Assembly (NCBI GenBank): GCA_036874045.1
Contig: CM072337.1
Span: 24,030,001 to 24,094,000 of the forward strand
DNA: 64,000 nt
DNA from: Cymodocea nodosa
Taxonomy: Eukaryota; Streptophyta; Magnoliopsida; Alismatales; Cymodoceaceae
Direction of reading: 5' to 3'
The notes below the pieces were generated by a model, which was not told the origin of the DNA, searched no databases, and saw only the letters and a program-made list of their open reading frames with translations. Shown piece by piece: positions 50,184-62,400 of this stretch. Made by a program: the position numbers and the translations under genes. Each line of letters starts with the position of its first letter. Within the stretch, counting starts at the first letter, position 1.

Positions 50184-50589
50184 CTGCAACAGAAAGACGC
50201 CTGTATTCTAAATTAGAACAAAACAGGCATCACTCAACTTGGTAGAAAATTAGAGCTATATTTTATGAAGGATCAGAAATACATGAAATTTTATCAACCA
50301 AAAAATTATAAAAAAAAATGCTGGACCGAAGAGTGATCTCAAAACCCTGGAATGAAAACCCTACATATATCGAAATGCCATGAAAACTACTAGAAAAATC
50401 AAGAACAATAAAACGATATTTCCACACAGAATGATGTTCCATGTAAAGCGTAGAAGTTAGAAAACCATATACAACTGAATAAAGAGTGAAAAACACATGA
50501 ACTGAGAGAAAAAAGGCAGATGCAACAAGTCCAAAGATGGAAGCATGAAGGAAGGAAAAGGGACCTCCCGCAGGTAGAGGAGAACAGAC
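50184..50589 (-). other. Leader (5' UTR) intron of the FLK-like gene
   Basis: On the minus strand the donor is TTAAAAG|GTCTG and the acceptor is TTGCAG| only two bases before the ATG at 50181. The acceptor is strong. The donor is weaker, so the left boundary is less certain. Confidence 0.6.
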
Positions 50590-50723
50590 CTTTTAAGCAA
50601 GCACGTAGATGGCCGAGAAGAGTGAGCTCCGCGGAGAAGAAGAGAACTGGAGAAGAAGGCGGAAAGGAACGATAACGAAGGAACGCCAGTGCGAAAGAAT
50701 GTTGGGACCGGCTTAGGGATTGG

Positions 50724-50732
50724 GCATATATG
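50724..50732 (-). promoter_or_regulatory. TATA-like box of the FLK-like gene
   Basis: The minus strand reads catatatgc about 130 bases upstream of the predicted leader-intron donor, so transcription would start near 50695. Confidence 0.4.
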
Positions 50733-50891
50733 GATCCGAAATTCCGGATCATCCCGGATCTCAGCTGTCTCGTAGACGGATCCGGAACAATTAATTTTCT
50801 TTACCGCCCGATCTTCGTCAGCCCAAACTTCTTTCGTACCCCCTCGTAAGCCTGTGAGTGCTACAATGCACCTCATGTGATGTGGATACAA

Positions 50892-51500
50892 GTGGAGATG
50901 ATTTTACTTTATTATTGAATCCCATAGGTCAACTAATTATATAATTACATTTTTATTTTAATAATTATATTAAAAAAATAGGTACTTTAGGAAACAACTT
51001 CAGGAACATTTTCTTGCTTGTGAAATATAATTTTAGACATTTTATACATTAAGACTTCTTTTTGTTTTCAAAATCAAATACACCACCATAACCTTATCAT
51101 TTTGCATTTTATGATTTTTATTTTGTTTTGGCCCTCCTAATGTCGAATTCCTTGCTTTGCTACTGCTCTGTGGCTCTGATCTGGACTATTATATCCTATT
51201 ATGTTTTCATCTTATCATAGTGCCGATTAACTGTCAAAAAAAAAAGACCAAGTTCTTTAATCTTTACAACTTCAAAGTCAACAGTGTCTCATATCTGATG
51301 AGCCTGTTGCAATGACTATAGCATACTCTTGTTTGTCATGATGCTTGAACATTATTCCTTCACTTGATTATTACGTACCCTTACAAATCTTGTGGAGACA
51401 CAGTTGCAAACATGTCAGGATTGACCACACAGATAGCATCTGGTACGTGACAACCGTGTTGTCGCGGTCAAAGTTGTATGATAGGATAAGCTACCGCTTT
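50892..51500. other. Divergent FLK / RIBA3 intergenic region
   Basis: AT-rich sequence between two oppositely directed genes. No protein frame or transposon was seen. It probably holds control sequences for both genes. Confidence 0.5.
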
Positions 51501-51504
51501 ACTA

Positions 51505-51510
51505 CACGTG
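51505..51510 (+). promoter_or_regulatory. G-box upstream of RIBA3
   Basis: CACGTG within actacacgtggtacgt, about 170 bases before the ATG at 51677. G-boxes are bound by bZIP and bHLH factors in light and stress responses. Its use here is an inference. A TATA-like atatatga follows near 51628. Confidence 0.4.
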
Positions 51511-51676
51511 GTACGTAGTGTTCTTCGCCATATCTGAAACCCAAGGTTGTCGTCATTCCACCCACCAATTAAACAAGTGCGATAAAGAAGAAAGGCAAAG
51601 CCAGAAACCTTGGTGGAAAGGCATAAAAATATATGACGATTGTTTTAGACTTCTTCATTCTGCTCTGGTCTTCACG

Positions 51677-54478
51677 ATGGATTCCCTACTCCAGAGACTA
51701 ACGTGTCCTCCCTGCAAATTCATCGGCAGAAGGTAATCTAATCCCTGAATTCACTTTTTTTGGTTGGGTTCTCTCTAGTTCTGGGAAATGAATCTGCTAA
51801 TTTTGTTCCTTGTCATGCCCTGTTCTATCAGCTGCCAGCGATCGTTCTTTGCTCTCAGTTTGAATTCTGGATTCAAAAGGAAGGTTTGGCTAAATGTAAG
51901 GTGTTCTGCTTCCAGCACAGACGAGCTTGGGGATTCTCTAGGTGGTGGTTATAGTGATGGTTCTATTTCCAGTGAAAAATACGACCCATCAGTGCAACCA
52001 TTTGGAACTGTCAATGCCAGAATAACACAAGAAACGACCGATTTCTTTGTCAGTGACGCCGAGGGTGACCCTGATTGTCCATCAGAAGGGTTCTCTTCAA
52101 TCGGCCAAGCAATCAATTCTCTATGCAGGGGCAAGGTCGGACCAATCGAATAAGTTGATTTATCATCACAAGTTCGTCCTTTGTGTAGGGCTGTAAACAT
52201 ATACCTGGCATTTTGTTTCAGTTTTTAAACTCCTGATATTGCGCCGTAACGACGAAAATTAACTATTACCTTGCACGATCATTCATTTCATGATGATTTG
52301 AAATTTCAAATCCGATAGATTTATACTGACCAGGTGATTGTTTCCTTTATATCTAGTTTGTGATTGCTGTAAATGATGAGAACGGGGAGCAAAGAGGAGA
52401 TCTTATCATGGCCGCATCTCTTGTGAGTCGAGAGGCTGTTGCCTTTATGGTAAAGCATGGTGCTGGAATCATACATGTTGGCATGAAGGAAGAAGATCTG
52501 GATAGGCTCAGGCTGCCAATGATGTCTGCCATCTCCGAGCTAGATGAAATACCCACGTCCTCTTCCACAGTTTCAGTTGTACGTCTTTACCATCTTTTGC
52601 TATTTTTGAGTTTATCTTGTAATTTAAATACATCAAGTTAAAATTAAAATATATTTTTTATAAATATTTATTTTAAATATATTCTTTATTATTGATAGAT
52701 TTTAAATTGATATATATATATAATATTTTTAACATTAACATTAAATTTTGTATATTATTTAGAATGTTATTTCTCTGTTCAGGATGCCATAGTAGGTGTG
52801 TCCACCGGTCTGTCCGCCGCTGACAGAGCCAATACTATCGTTGCTCTTTCTTCTCCCAACTCCAGACCATGTGATTTCAGGATACCTGGCCATGTGTTTC
52901 CCCTGAAATATAAAAATGGTGGTGTTTTACAGAGACCTGGTCATACCGAAGCATCAGTTGACTTGGTTTCTTTGGCTGGTATGCGATCGGTGTCTGTGCT
53001 TTCTACAATCATCGATCGTGAAGATGGTTCGATGGCACAATTGCCTGCTTTGAGAGAGATTGCGGAAGAGCATGGCATACCTCTCATTTCCATCACCGAC
53101 TTGATCAGGTAACTGCAAATTAGTACCGAAACATGGTAAGAAGAAGTTTCTGTTCATTCCCTCATGCAGCGAATCATAAAATTTGCAGGTATAGGAGGAA
53201 AAGGGAGAAATTGGCTGAGAGAACTGCCGTATCCCGTTTACCCACTAAGTGGGGCCTTTTCAAGGCTTATTCCTACATGTCAAAGATAGATGGAACGGAG
53301 CATGTGGCTATCGTGAAGGTAAATCATTTGGCCAAGCTAACTAACTGTTATAATTAACTGGATGAGGGAGATTTCGCTGTCAGAAACTTGAGATTAGCAC
53401 GTATGAGTTTCGAGGTTGCTGTGAATGTGAATTTTTGTTTAGTTATCATCTCTACCAGGTACTTCATGAGTTCGTCTTGAAAGCACCTGATCCTTTAAAA
53501 AGACCTATATAAAAGAAGGTGCAAAATTCAAACTTTCCCGCACTCGTTAAAGTTTCTTACTTTGACATGGAGCCCTGACTTCGTCTAAAAGTCATGCATA
53601 CATCATCGAATTTACTTGGATGTTAAAGACAAAGAAAGAAAGGTCTTACTGTTCTCACCGTTGATTCTTGGCGATTCATTGCAGGGGGATATTGAGGACG
53701 GCCAGGATGTTCTTGTTAGAGTCCATTCCGAGTGTCTGACAGGCGACATATTTGGATCCGCTCGATGTGACTGTGGAAATCAGCTGGCTTTGGCAATGAA
53801 ACTAATCGAGAAGAATGGGAGAGGAGTGCTCGTCTATCTTCGTGGTCATGAAGGGAGGGGAATCGGACTGGGACACAAACTTCGCGCATACAATTTACAG
53901 GACCATGGGTTTGACACTGTCGATGCCAATCTTGAGCTTGGATTGGCCGTCGATGCTCGTGACTATGGGATTGGAGCTCAGGTACATGAACGTCAACATT
54001 GGTGATCAATTTGTGTGGCTGATTAACTCCTTCCTGCGCTTGAAATGATGCTTCCGATAGCAAGAACAAGATCATCAATTTTCCTTGACAAATGATAAGT
54101 GGCGTTGACGTCATACGGCTGTTTGGTTCTGCATCTATGGCATTCTTTGAAAAAAAAAAACAAAAAGGGAAACTTGCATTTGTCATGTGATTGTGGTTGC
54201 CATTCATTTATTTTTTTTTGCTTTGATCTATGCAGATTCTTAGAGATCTTGGAGTGCGAACCTTGAGATTAATGACAAATAATCCAGCGAAGTTCACCGG
54301 CCTCAAGGGTTACGGTTTGGCAGTGATTGGGAGGGTTCCGATCATATCACTCATAACTGCCGAGAATCAGAGATACCTTGAGACCAAGCGGACGAAGATG
54401 GGACACATCTATGGTTCAGATTTGCCAGAAACCACGCCTGGACACGGCTTAAATTTAGATGTGGAAGAAGAACGATGA
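51677..54478 (+). CDS. RIBA3: RIBA3-like riboflavin biosynthesis protein: intact GTP cyclohydrolase II, degenerate DHBP synthase
   Basis: Seven exons: 51677-51732, 51859-52135, 52357-52578, 52783-53108, 53189-53318, 53685-53981 and 54236-54478, giving 516 aa. Exon 2 could instead start at 51832 in the same phase (nine more codons); I prefer 51859 for its pyrimidine tract. Residues 1 to about 60 look like a plastid transit peptide. The DHBP-synthase-like domain starts near 108 and the GTP cyclohydrolase II domain near 295. GCHII opens the guanine ring of GTP, the first step to riboflavin. Its zinc cysteines are present (C354, C365, C367 in [16 protein letters not shown]), as is [20 protein letters not shown]. 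In the DHBP part the usual DEDRENEGDL loop reads [10 protein letters not shown], and ARDRA reads AADRA, so that activity is probably lost. This is the pattern known for Arabidopsis RIBA3. Confidence 0.9.
52649..52700. repeat. AT-rich dispersed repeat in RIBA3 intron 3
   Basis: Shares about 45 bases (ttttttataaatatttattt onward, through aaatatatt and attgata) with 58944-58988 upstream of MTP11. Probably small transposon debris, although AT-richness makes chance similarity easier. Confidence 0.35.
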
Positions 54479-56802
54479 ACTTTCCGTTATTATAGTTATT
54501 CAAATGGTTGCATTCTTTTTTATAGATAAGCTTGAGCTTTTCCTCTTGCCCGGAAATTCAATGTTTTTTGTTACCAGTGGAGTAGCAAGTAACGCAATCC
54601 ACTGTGAAGATGACATCACATCAGACAATCCATCTAAATTTTGTATAATTGAACCATGCAATCTATCGATCCACAGCAGTGAAGTAGAATTTTGTTGTTA
54701 ACCTCAAAGTAGAATGAACAATTTTCAAAATTGAACGGAATACTTCCTCTAGGATTATTCAACTTTAACTTATCCATCAAGTTTTTAACCGTATCACAAC
54801 CTTGCATTGAAGTTAACAATTACTTTGGAGGATATTAATGCAACAATATAAAAGATGCGTCACTTGCGTAACTACAAGAATGTATTAATTATCATCGCTA
54901 ATATCCAAAAATTCGACAATTAAATGAGATATTGATATTAATATTAACTACAATGATGTATTTTTACTAACGGTCAAAAGCTATGGATGTAATAATATTA
55001 AGTATTTACGCACAATTTTATTTTATGTATGCATAGATATATAAGAGGGAGATTTTAATTAAAACCGTTGCATCTAGATTTTTTTAATAAAGATAAAGGG
55101 ATGAGATTTGTTTTGCTATTTCACATTTGTCAAAAGCCAACTTTATTGACACATTTATAGATGTACGAAAACCATTGGTTTGGTTGATTTTTGTATTACT
55201 TTGGTTTGCTCTGTCTTTAATTTAGTTTTAACCATTTTAAGTTGATTGATTTTTAGGTGTTTTACCATTTATAGGTGTTTTTTTGTCCGTCTTTTAATTT
55301 TACTGGGTTTTTAATCTATTTTTATCCTTTTGTGGTTCCGTTTCATCTTTTAAAAAGAGTATGTAACTTGTTTTAATTCATCGTCTTTTAATTTTTTTTT
55401 ACTTGCTTGTTTTCTAAATTTTGCTGACTTTTCTTTTGCTTTGAATTATAACTCTGATTTGATATTTACCTTGTTCTGAATTTTAATGTCATTTTGATTA
55501 TTACATTTTTTTGAGTTGATTTGGCGTGTGGTGGTTTGACGACGGAGAGCGTTGAAAGTCACGGTTGTCGGACATTGATATAATTATTTTCGAAAGTTTA
55601 ATTCAAAATTAACTAATATTAAGCGATGAAATGATCTGAAATTTACCGCATATTTATCAACGTGATTTTTATTTTCCAATACTTCTGTATATTTTCCTGG
55701 TAGCAAACGTGGACCAGGTTATTGGATTTTGTGATCGTTGTGCTCAGGCGAGGAAGGGGTTGGCGTAAGGGCACGAAAGTCAAAGGAGTGAAAAAGTTGG
55801 AAAGATTTCAAAATACCGCAAAGAAAATGAAGAAATTGCGAGCTCGACAGCTAAACGGTAAAATGGCAAGTATTACAAACACACCAAGAAAATGAAGGAA
55901 ATGCCAATAAGGACAGACAAGCTTCAACAATTCTGGAAGGAGTAAATTTTTTATATAATTACGCAAAAGCACCTTGTACGTAACTTGCGAAATTAGACTT
56001 TGGACCCCTCTGCCATTCAAACTGCTGTTCCGTTGAAGACATTCATGCCTTCCCTCTTTGACTGAAGTAATTAGAAAAGTTCTTAAAATAACATAGCACG
56101 AGTCTAAACTAAACTAACTTCTAAATTTAGATAGTTAATAATATTTATGTCTGCTTTGAAGGAAGTTCATGCATACATTCTTGATTTTCGCATGAATGAC
56201 TTGACGACTTTGATTGTTAAACGACGACGCGTACGTACCAATAATAATAAGTCGGCCTATTTTTTAAAAGAGAATAATAATCTTACAGGTGGTACCTGCA
56301 ACACTTTTCCATAATAGTCACCGCCACTCAGCCATACCTAGGAGTCCTTGCAAGTGTTAGAAGCACGTGACATTGGGGAGCGAGAAGAGAAGGTTGACAT
56401 TAGTCTAAAAGTTAGGAGAAATTATATTATTCCAACTCTAGGTGTAAGCGTAGATGTATTTTTTCTTTTTAAATCTGACTACTCCTAACTATCAGAGAGA
56501 TGGCCTAATGGCACCTACACCACTTTGAGGTACGTAGGCCATATATCATTCTCTTTTTAAAATCTATAATTAACGTTGGTTTGGATTATGCTGTGAATTT
56601 ATCGACTTTAATTTTTCCATCGATCGAGAAAACTCTCGATTTTGGAAGCATTTATAATGTTTGGTTGATAAATATGGAAAGGAGAAGAAAGCCTTCGTGC
56701 GCAATATAAATGGCGGATTTTCTAGAAAAGAGGAAGTCAAGCCACATCCTCCTCCCTCCTGCTCTTGAAACAGGCACGGCTCTCTCTCTCCACCCCGTTA
56801 TG

Positions 56803-56822
56803 TGTGTGTGTGTGTGTGTGTG
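56803..56822. repeat. TG microsatellite
   Basis: About ten uninterrupted TG units followed by a T run, preceded by a short CT repeat near 56780. Confidence 0.9.
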
Positions 56823-58943
56823 TTTTTTTTACATATACATGAAATATAATTTTAAAATTAGAATAAGGTAAAAAGAGATTTCAAACAAATTTTGTAATGT
56901 AAAATATTTGGTCCAAAAATATCACATCTATTTATCTCACATAGGTAAAAGAAGAATATGATAGAGAAAAAAAGGGAGCGTGTGCAATTGGAAGAAGAGA
57001 GAGGTAAGAGTTTCCGTTGATTTGTCGTTTGCCATGAAATAAGCACTTAATCCACTATTTTCTACAAACCTATACTATAAGATTGTCGGAGGTTTGATTC
57101 GGATTATCGATGATTTGATTCAAACTATCGAACCTTTGTTTTTAAGTTGTCGGTCGTCACCTCCTTCTTTTTCTCTTATAGACGTAGAAGAATTGATTAC
57201 CACAATGCAAAAAATTATTCAAACAATGAAGACAATGTCAACTAAGATTGACAGAAACAAACACACTACAAATATAATAAGGAAGGTGAGTCAAGGGAGA
57301 GTGAATAAACATTGTAGGTACATTTTATAGTATTTAAGTTTTATCAGAGAGTTAAAATTTAAGGGCTGGCAATTGGATGCAAATTTTAAAGAGAATTGAA
57401 AACTGTGTTTTATATGAAATGTTAGTATATTCAGTTAAATAAAATTTTATAAATACTCTTAGTACATGTTTAAGTAAGATTTTTTTTTTATTATTTGTTT
57501 AGTTTATATTTAGAGAGTTAACACACGTATATTAATGTGAAATGTTGATGGATAATTTCGGTACAATTCTTTCGAATAACTGTCAAATTCCAGTTCTTCG
57601 ATACTTTTGTCTTTCTTCTTCAATGTACAGTAAAAAAAATGAACTGCACGGAAACCGAGGAAAGAAGATCTCCTCCGTTTGATGAAGGTAACCTAATTCC
57701 TAATTCTTTTACTAAGAAAGAACTGGGAATTGGAACATCAAACGTATCCTGTATTGAGCAAGGGAGAGAGTGTAATTACGGAGGAGGTAAACTACGTGAG
57801 TGAGAGAAATGCATCAAAGTATTACGTTAGGTGCATCGAAAGGAGAACAAATGTTATGAAGGTAAGAAAGAGGACAACGAGCCTTGAGGGGGAAGGAAGC
57901 AACACCGAGCGAACGAGAGGGAAGGAGATTCTATCGAACCAACTGGTATTTTCGAGGGAAAGAGGGTGACAATATAAATTCATTCGTTCTTTTGTACGAG
58001 GAAAAATTTAATTCTCTTTTTGCAAAATTCTAACGTACACAGATAAGTCTGGAATTCAAATTTTCTTTTACTAACATTAATTCTGTATGGTGCAAACCTC
58101 TCTTTAGTTAAATTCCGATTTGCCCAACCATGTTTAACAATAACAACAAATTGATTAAAAAAAGAAGGTTAAAGAAGTAACAATCCAATGTACGTCCGGC
58201 CGAATAATTAAACATCACGCGATCGCCAAAGCCAATGAATAAAATTATTTAAAACTACAACCGTCAATATGCAACAGCAATGAACTGTTAACTTTATCTT
58301 GAATATTTCATGTGTATTTGAAGCGAATACAAGCGGAATCACGTTACTTTCCAATGCCGCATGATATTCTTCTAATCTTTGATCCAGATGTTTAGTTTCA
58401 CCGGGTGATACGTAGGACAGAAACCTAACGATTAAGAAAAAGAAGAAGGCATCGTTTAATATTATAATCAACCACGTACACGACTATAAGTTGTCCTCGA
58501 CGCATTGATCGACAGGGCCTTGTCACCTAAATAACTATTTGATCGTGATATATATATATATATACCACTTGTTCAAATATATTCAAACCACTTTCCCAAG
58601 CAAATAAAGAAAATCACGGACGAATTTAAAAAAGAGGCCGACTTGGTCCGTGAGAATTACCAGGCAAGAAGTTTCCACTGAATCCAACCCCTCTTTTACA
58701 TCAGTCAGCACAAAATACGCGGGTGCACTTTGATTTTCATAACCACTCTCCAAGAAATTAATCATCAAAACAACGAAGAAGAGTTTTTTTTAAAAAAAAG
58801 TATTCTTAATGTTTTGTATTTTATTAGATGTAATTTATGGAACTTACAACTAAAAAATTATAATTAAATATGTTATAGTTTAAACACATTAACTTAAAAT
58901 GTATTGATGATAAAGATTACATCTTAACTAAATAGAAGCCTCT

Positions 58944-58988
58944 TTTTTTATAAATATTTATTTTAAATATATTTTTCATCATCGATAA
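58944..58988. repeat. AT-rich dispersed repeat, second copy
   Basis: Partner of the segment at 52649-52700 in RIBA3 intron 3. The copies differ mainly around the tttcatcatcgata end. Confidence 0.35.
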
Positions 58989-59276
58989 TATTAAGTTGAT
59001 TTATCTAAATTATAAAATAAACATCAACAATATTTTTAATTTTAAAATTACTGCAGTAATATATATGATAATTTCGTGGAAGAAGCTTTTTTATGCATTA
59101 ACCTCGTCAGAGAGGTTGGTCAGAACTCATTCGAATTTCTTTGATGTGATCAAGTATTTCACGATCATTCTTCCTTCATGTTGTGTGGAGGCCTAAAAAT
59201 TATTTCCTCTTGAAAACGGAAAAATAGGTGAAAAAAGAAGTTCACGTACGTACAAGGAAGGGTAGATACGAGGGCA

Positions 59277-59284
59277 TATATATC
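59277..59284 (+). promoter_or_regulatory. TATA box of MTP11
   Basis: TATATATA about 150 bases before the ATG at 59430, implying a leader of about 120 bases. Confidence 0.5.
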
Positions 59285-59429
59285 CGAAACACCACGACGA
59301 TTTAGAAAAAAAAAGAAAGGGAAATCACGACGACGGCCGCCACTCAACCGTTTCGAAGTCTCGTCGTCCTCCATTTCTTCTGGTACTCGTCGAACCGGAA
59401 ACCGGTCATTTCCGCCGTTTTAAGGCAAA

Positions 59430-62400
59430 ATGTTGGATCCTACGGGGACCAGGGGAGAGGACGTGGAAGGGGAGGAGCTACGTCTCCTGTCGCCGTCGAT
59501 CACGGTGTCCACTGTCGACCAATCGGGGCCGTCGTGGCGGCTCAACTTCGACAGCTTCCGTCTCTCCAGCACCAACGCCAGGGAAAAGCCTCCCCGAGGG
59601 TTCCATAATTGCCTTGGGGTTCTAGGCCCGGGTAAGAGTGGGCCGGCACATTTTCCTGTTCTGTGTGCTTTTGTTTTTGTTCCATCAAGTGAATATGCTC
59701 TTGTTCTTGTTTCTGTATCGTTCGCCGATTCTCGTTGGGGAATGGTTTCTGTTCCTGGGCTTTGGATTTGAGAGTATCTGATTCTTTGCTGCTTTTCTCC
59801 TTGTCCTTTCTTTTGCAGTGTTTTTAGTGAGTTCCTAGATTCCCTTCTAGTCGTTGAGCCGTGGTTTGTGATTGTGAGCCACCATGGGAAGATTGCAAAG
59901 AGGATATCACTATAAAAGTCCTATATTTTATTTGATTTTAGATTGAGAACTAGCAGGGAATGCGGAAACTAACATCTCCTTATATTTTTGTTGGTTGGAT
60001 GTCACCTTGATTCTTGGGTTGGTAGAGAAGATTTACCTGATTTTTGAAATTAACTTGTTGGAGGAAACATGGAAAGCTTCATGGGTTTTAGTGGGTGGGT
60101 TTTGTTTCATATTCATGATAAAGTCTTATGTGATGCATGAGTTTTTGGTTGACGATCAAATTGATTAGTGATAATTTTGTATTTCTCTTAGTCATATTAT
60201 TACTACAATATTATATTACAGGAGTCTGATTTCGCTCCTTTTTTCCGTTTTTCATTCTTTTAGTTATAGGAGTTCAACTCTAGCTGTGATAAGCACGAAG
60301 ATATTGTAATCAATGTTAATAAATGAAATAAACTAGATTGGCATGTGTCTCTTTCTTTGTTTCTGGTATTAGCCCAGCCTATCTGGGACCAGTTTAGCAT
60401 AGAACTAAGTAAATTGAAGAAAACTATGGCCCATCTCTTCAATAAGATGTAAGCCAGCCTTTCTATTTCTCATAAATACAGCGAGAGATTATGTGCCTCT
60501 GAAGACTTCATTGCATAGAAAGATGTATATAAAGATCTGCAACGTCACTTGTCATAATGTTTGAGTTGCATTCATTGTGCTTCCCTGTTACCTACTCTTA
60601 TATACGTTTAGAGTAGCCAGATGCTTCTCTAGAGCTTCTATTTTGATAAAAAAGTCAACGGAAATTTTTGTTTGATCTCATGATTCAGGTTATAAATGTG
60701 CAAAAACTCTGCTGAATTGTTTATGTTTTTGCTTCTGGGTGTAGGTTCTGAAAATGACGTGGAAGAATATTATCAGCAGCAAGTAGAAATGCTTGAAGGA
60801 TTTAATGAAATGGACACTTTGACTGACCAAGGTTATGTTCCTGGGATGTCAAAGGTATATTTTTTTTTTTCACTTTTTTAATGTATTTTATAGATTAGTT
60901 TCCAATCTTTACCAGACTTTTTTTTTCCTCAGCCCTTGAAGAACTAGAATTAACATGACACATTTTCTTATGCTAGGAGGAGCGTGAAAGTTCTGCTAGA
61001 AGTGAAACAACTGCTATTCGGATATCAAATATTGCTAACCTCCTTTTATTTGCTGCAAAAGTCTATGCCTCCATGAGGAGTGGTTCTCTTGCAATCATAG
61101 CATCCACCTTAGACTCTCTACTTGATCTTTTATCAGGTTTTATTCTGTGGTTCACTGCATTTTCCATGCAAACACCAAATCCTTATCAGTACCCCATAGG
61201 AAAGAGGCGCATGCAACCACTGGTTAGTTAATTTCTGCAATCCTCTTTGTCGATGTACACAGAGTTCTTTCAAAAATCTAATAATAGTGAAATAACACTG
61301 TTTATTTCATCATATGATCATGATCCCACCATTTACTTGGAATCACATATTTAAGATAGAAGTTTTCTTCATAGTTTCACATATATTAAACTTTAAACAA
61401 AATTCTATTCTGCAGTTATGAAAAGGAAGAAATTTGTAATGCTGGTGGTGTTTTTGGGCATATATGTGATGAATGTAGAATTGGGTTCAACCTTCTCTGT
61501 AAGCACCATGTGGTGTATAAAGTTAGTGGTTGTTAAATTATATTGGATTTTGTAGTTAATGTTAAACAAGCTCTTTTTGTGCAATCTAGTTAAATAAATC
61601 AAATTGATTAGAAATGTCTTTGAACTAGTATTCTCATGATTGGACGATCCTTTTCTCTCTTTACGGGAAACCAATGGTGAAATTCCTGATTTGAACTAGA
61701 CCAGAGACCAATAATTGCCCAAGCACCAACCAAGCCTACATCAAGTGGTTTAATCAATTGATTTAATTTAGTTTAACTTGATTCACTCTGAGTTAATTTT
61801 TTGTAGTTTAATAAATCAACTTAATTTTTCAATAATTTAGAAAATGCTTATGATAAGAGTACCTACAAATCTTTTGTGAGAGGTTTCAGTAAAAGAATAC
61901 ATATAGTGTTAAAACTATAAGATGAAAAATTAGAGAATTTCCAACAAAAAGTAGATTTACACCAAGGATCTTCCCTAAGTTCATATTTATTTATCTTGAT
62001 TATGGATGAAATAACCAAGAAAATTCAAGAAGAAATACGTTGATATATGATATTTGCTAATGAAATAGTTTTAGTGGATGAAAGTAAATTAGGAATTAGT
62101 TCTAAATTGAAATTATAGAGAAATACTTTAGAATTCAAAGGATTTAGATTAAGTCAAAATAACTAAACATATGGAATATAGGTTCAATGAAAATAAAAAT
62201 AATAACGAAGATATACACTTATATGGTCATGAAATTCATAAAAATACTTAAGATATATAATAAATAACAATGGTGAAATTGTAAAGGATGTTATTCATAA
62301 GATTAAAATATAATGAATGAAGTAGAGAAATGTTTTTTAAGTGTTATGTGACAGGAGAATATTTTAAAATAAAAGATATATATATATATAATTACTATTT

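Larger units (their letters stand above)
54479..59275. other. Long intergenic region with no gene seen
   Basis: About 4.8 kb of AT-rich sequence. The left end should be the RIBA3 3' untranslated region. A SINE-head-like phrase gatggcctaatggcacc lies near 56501. A TG microsatellite lies at 56803-56822 and a TA run at 58548-58563. The open frames (for example 57094-57330 and 57730-57969) show no recognisable domain. No transposon termini could be paired. Confidence 0.5.

Noticed and set aside
57094..57969. Short plus-strand frames 57094-57330 and 57730-57969 as a gene
   Set aside because: No domain, splice pattern or promoter supports them. Their length is expected by chance.
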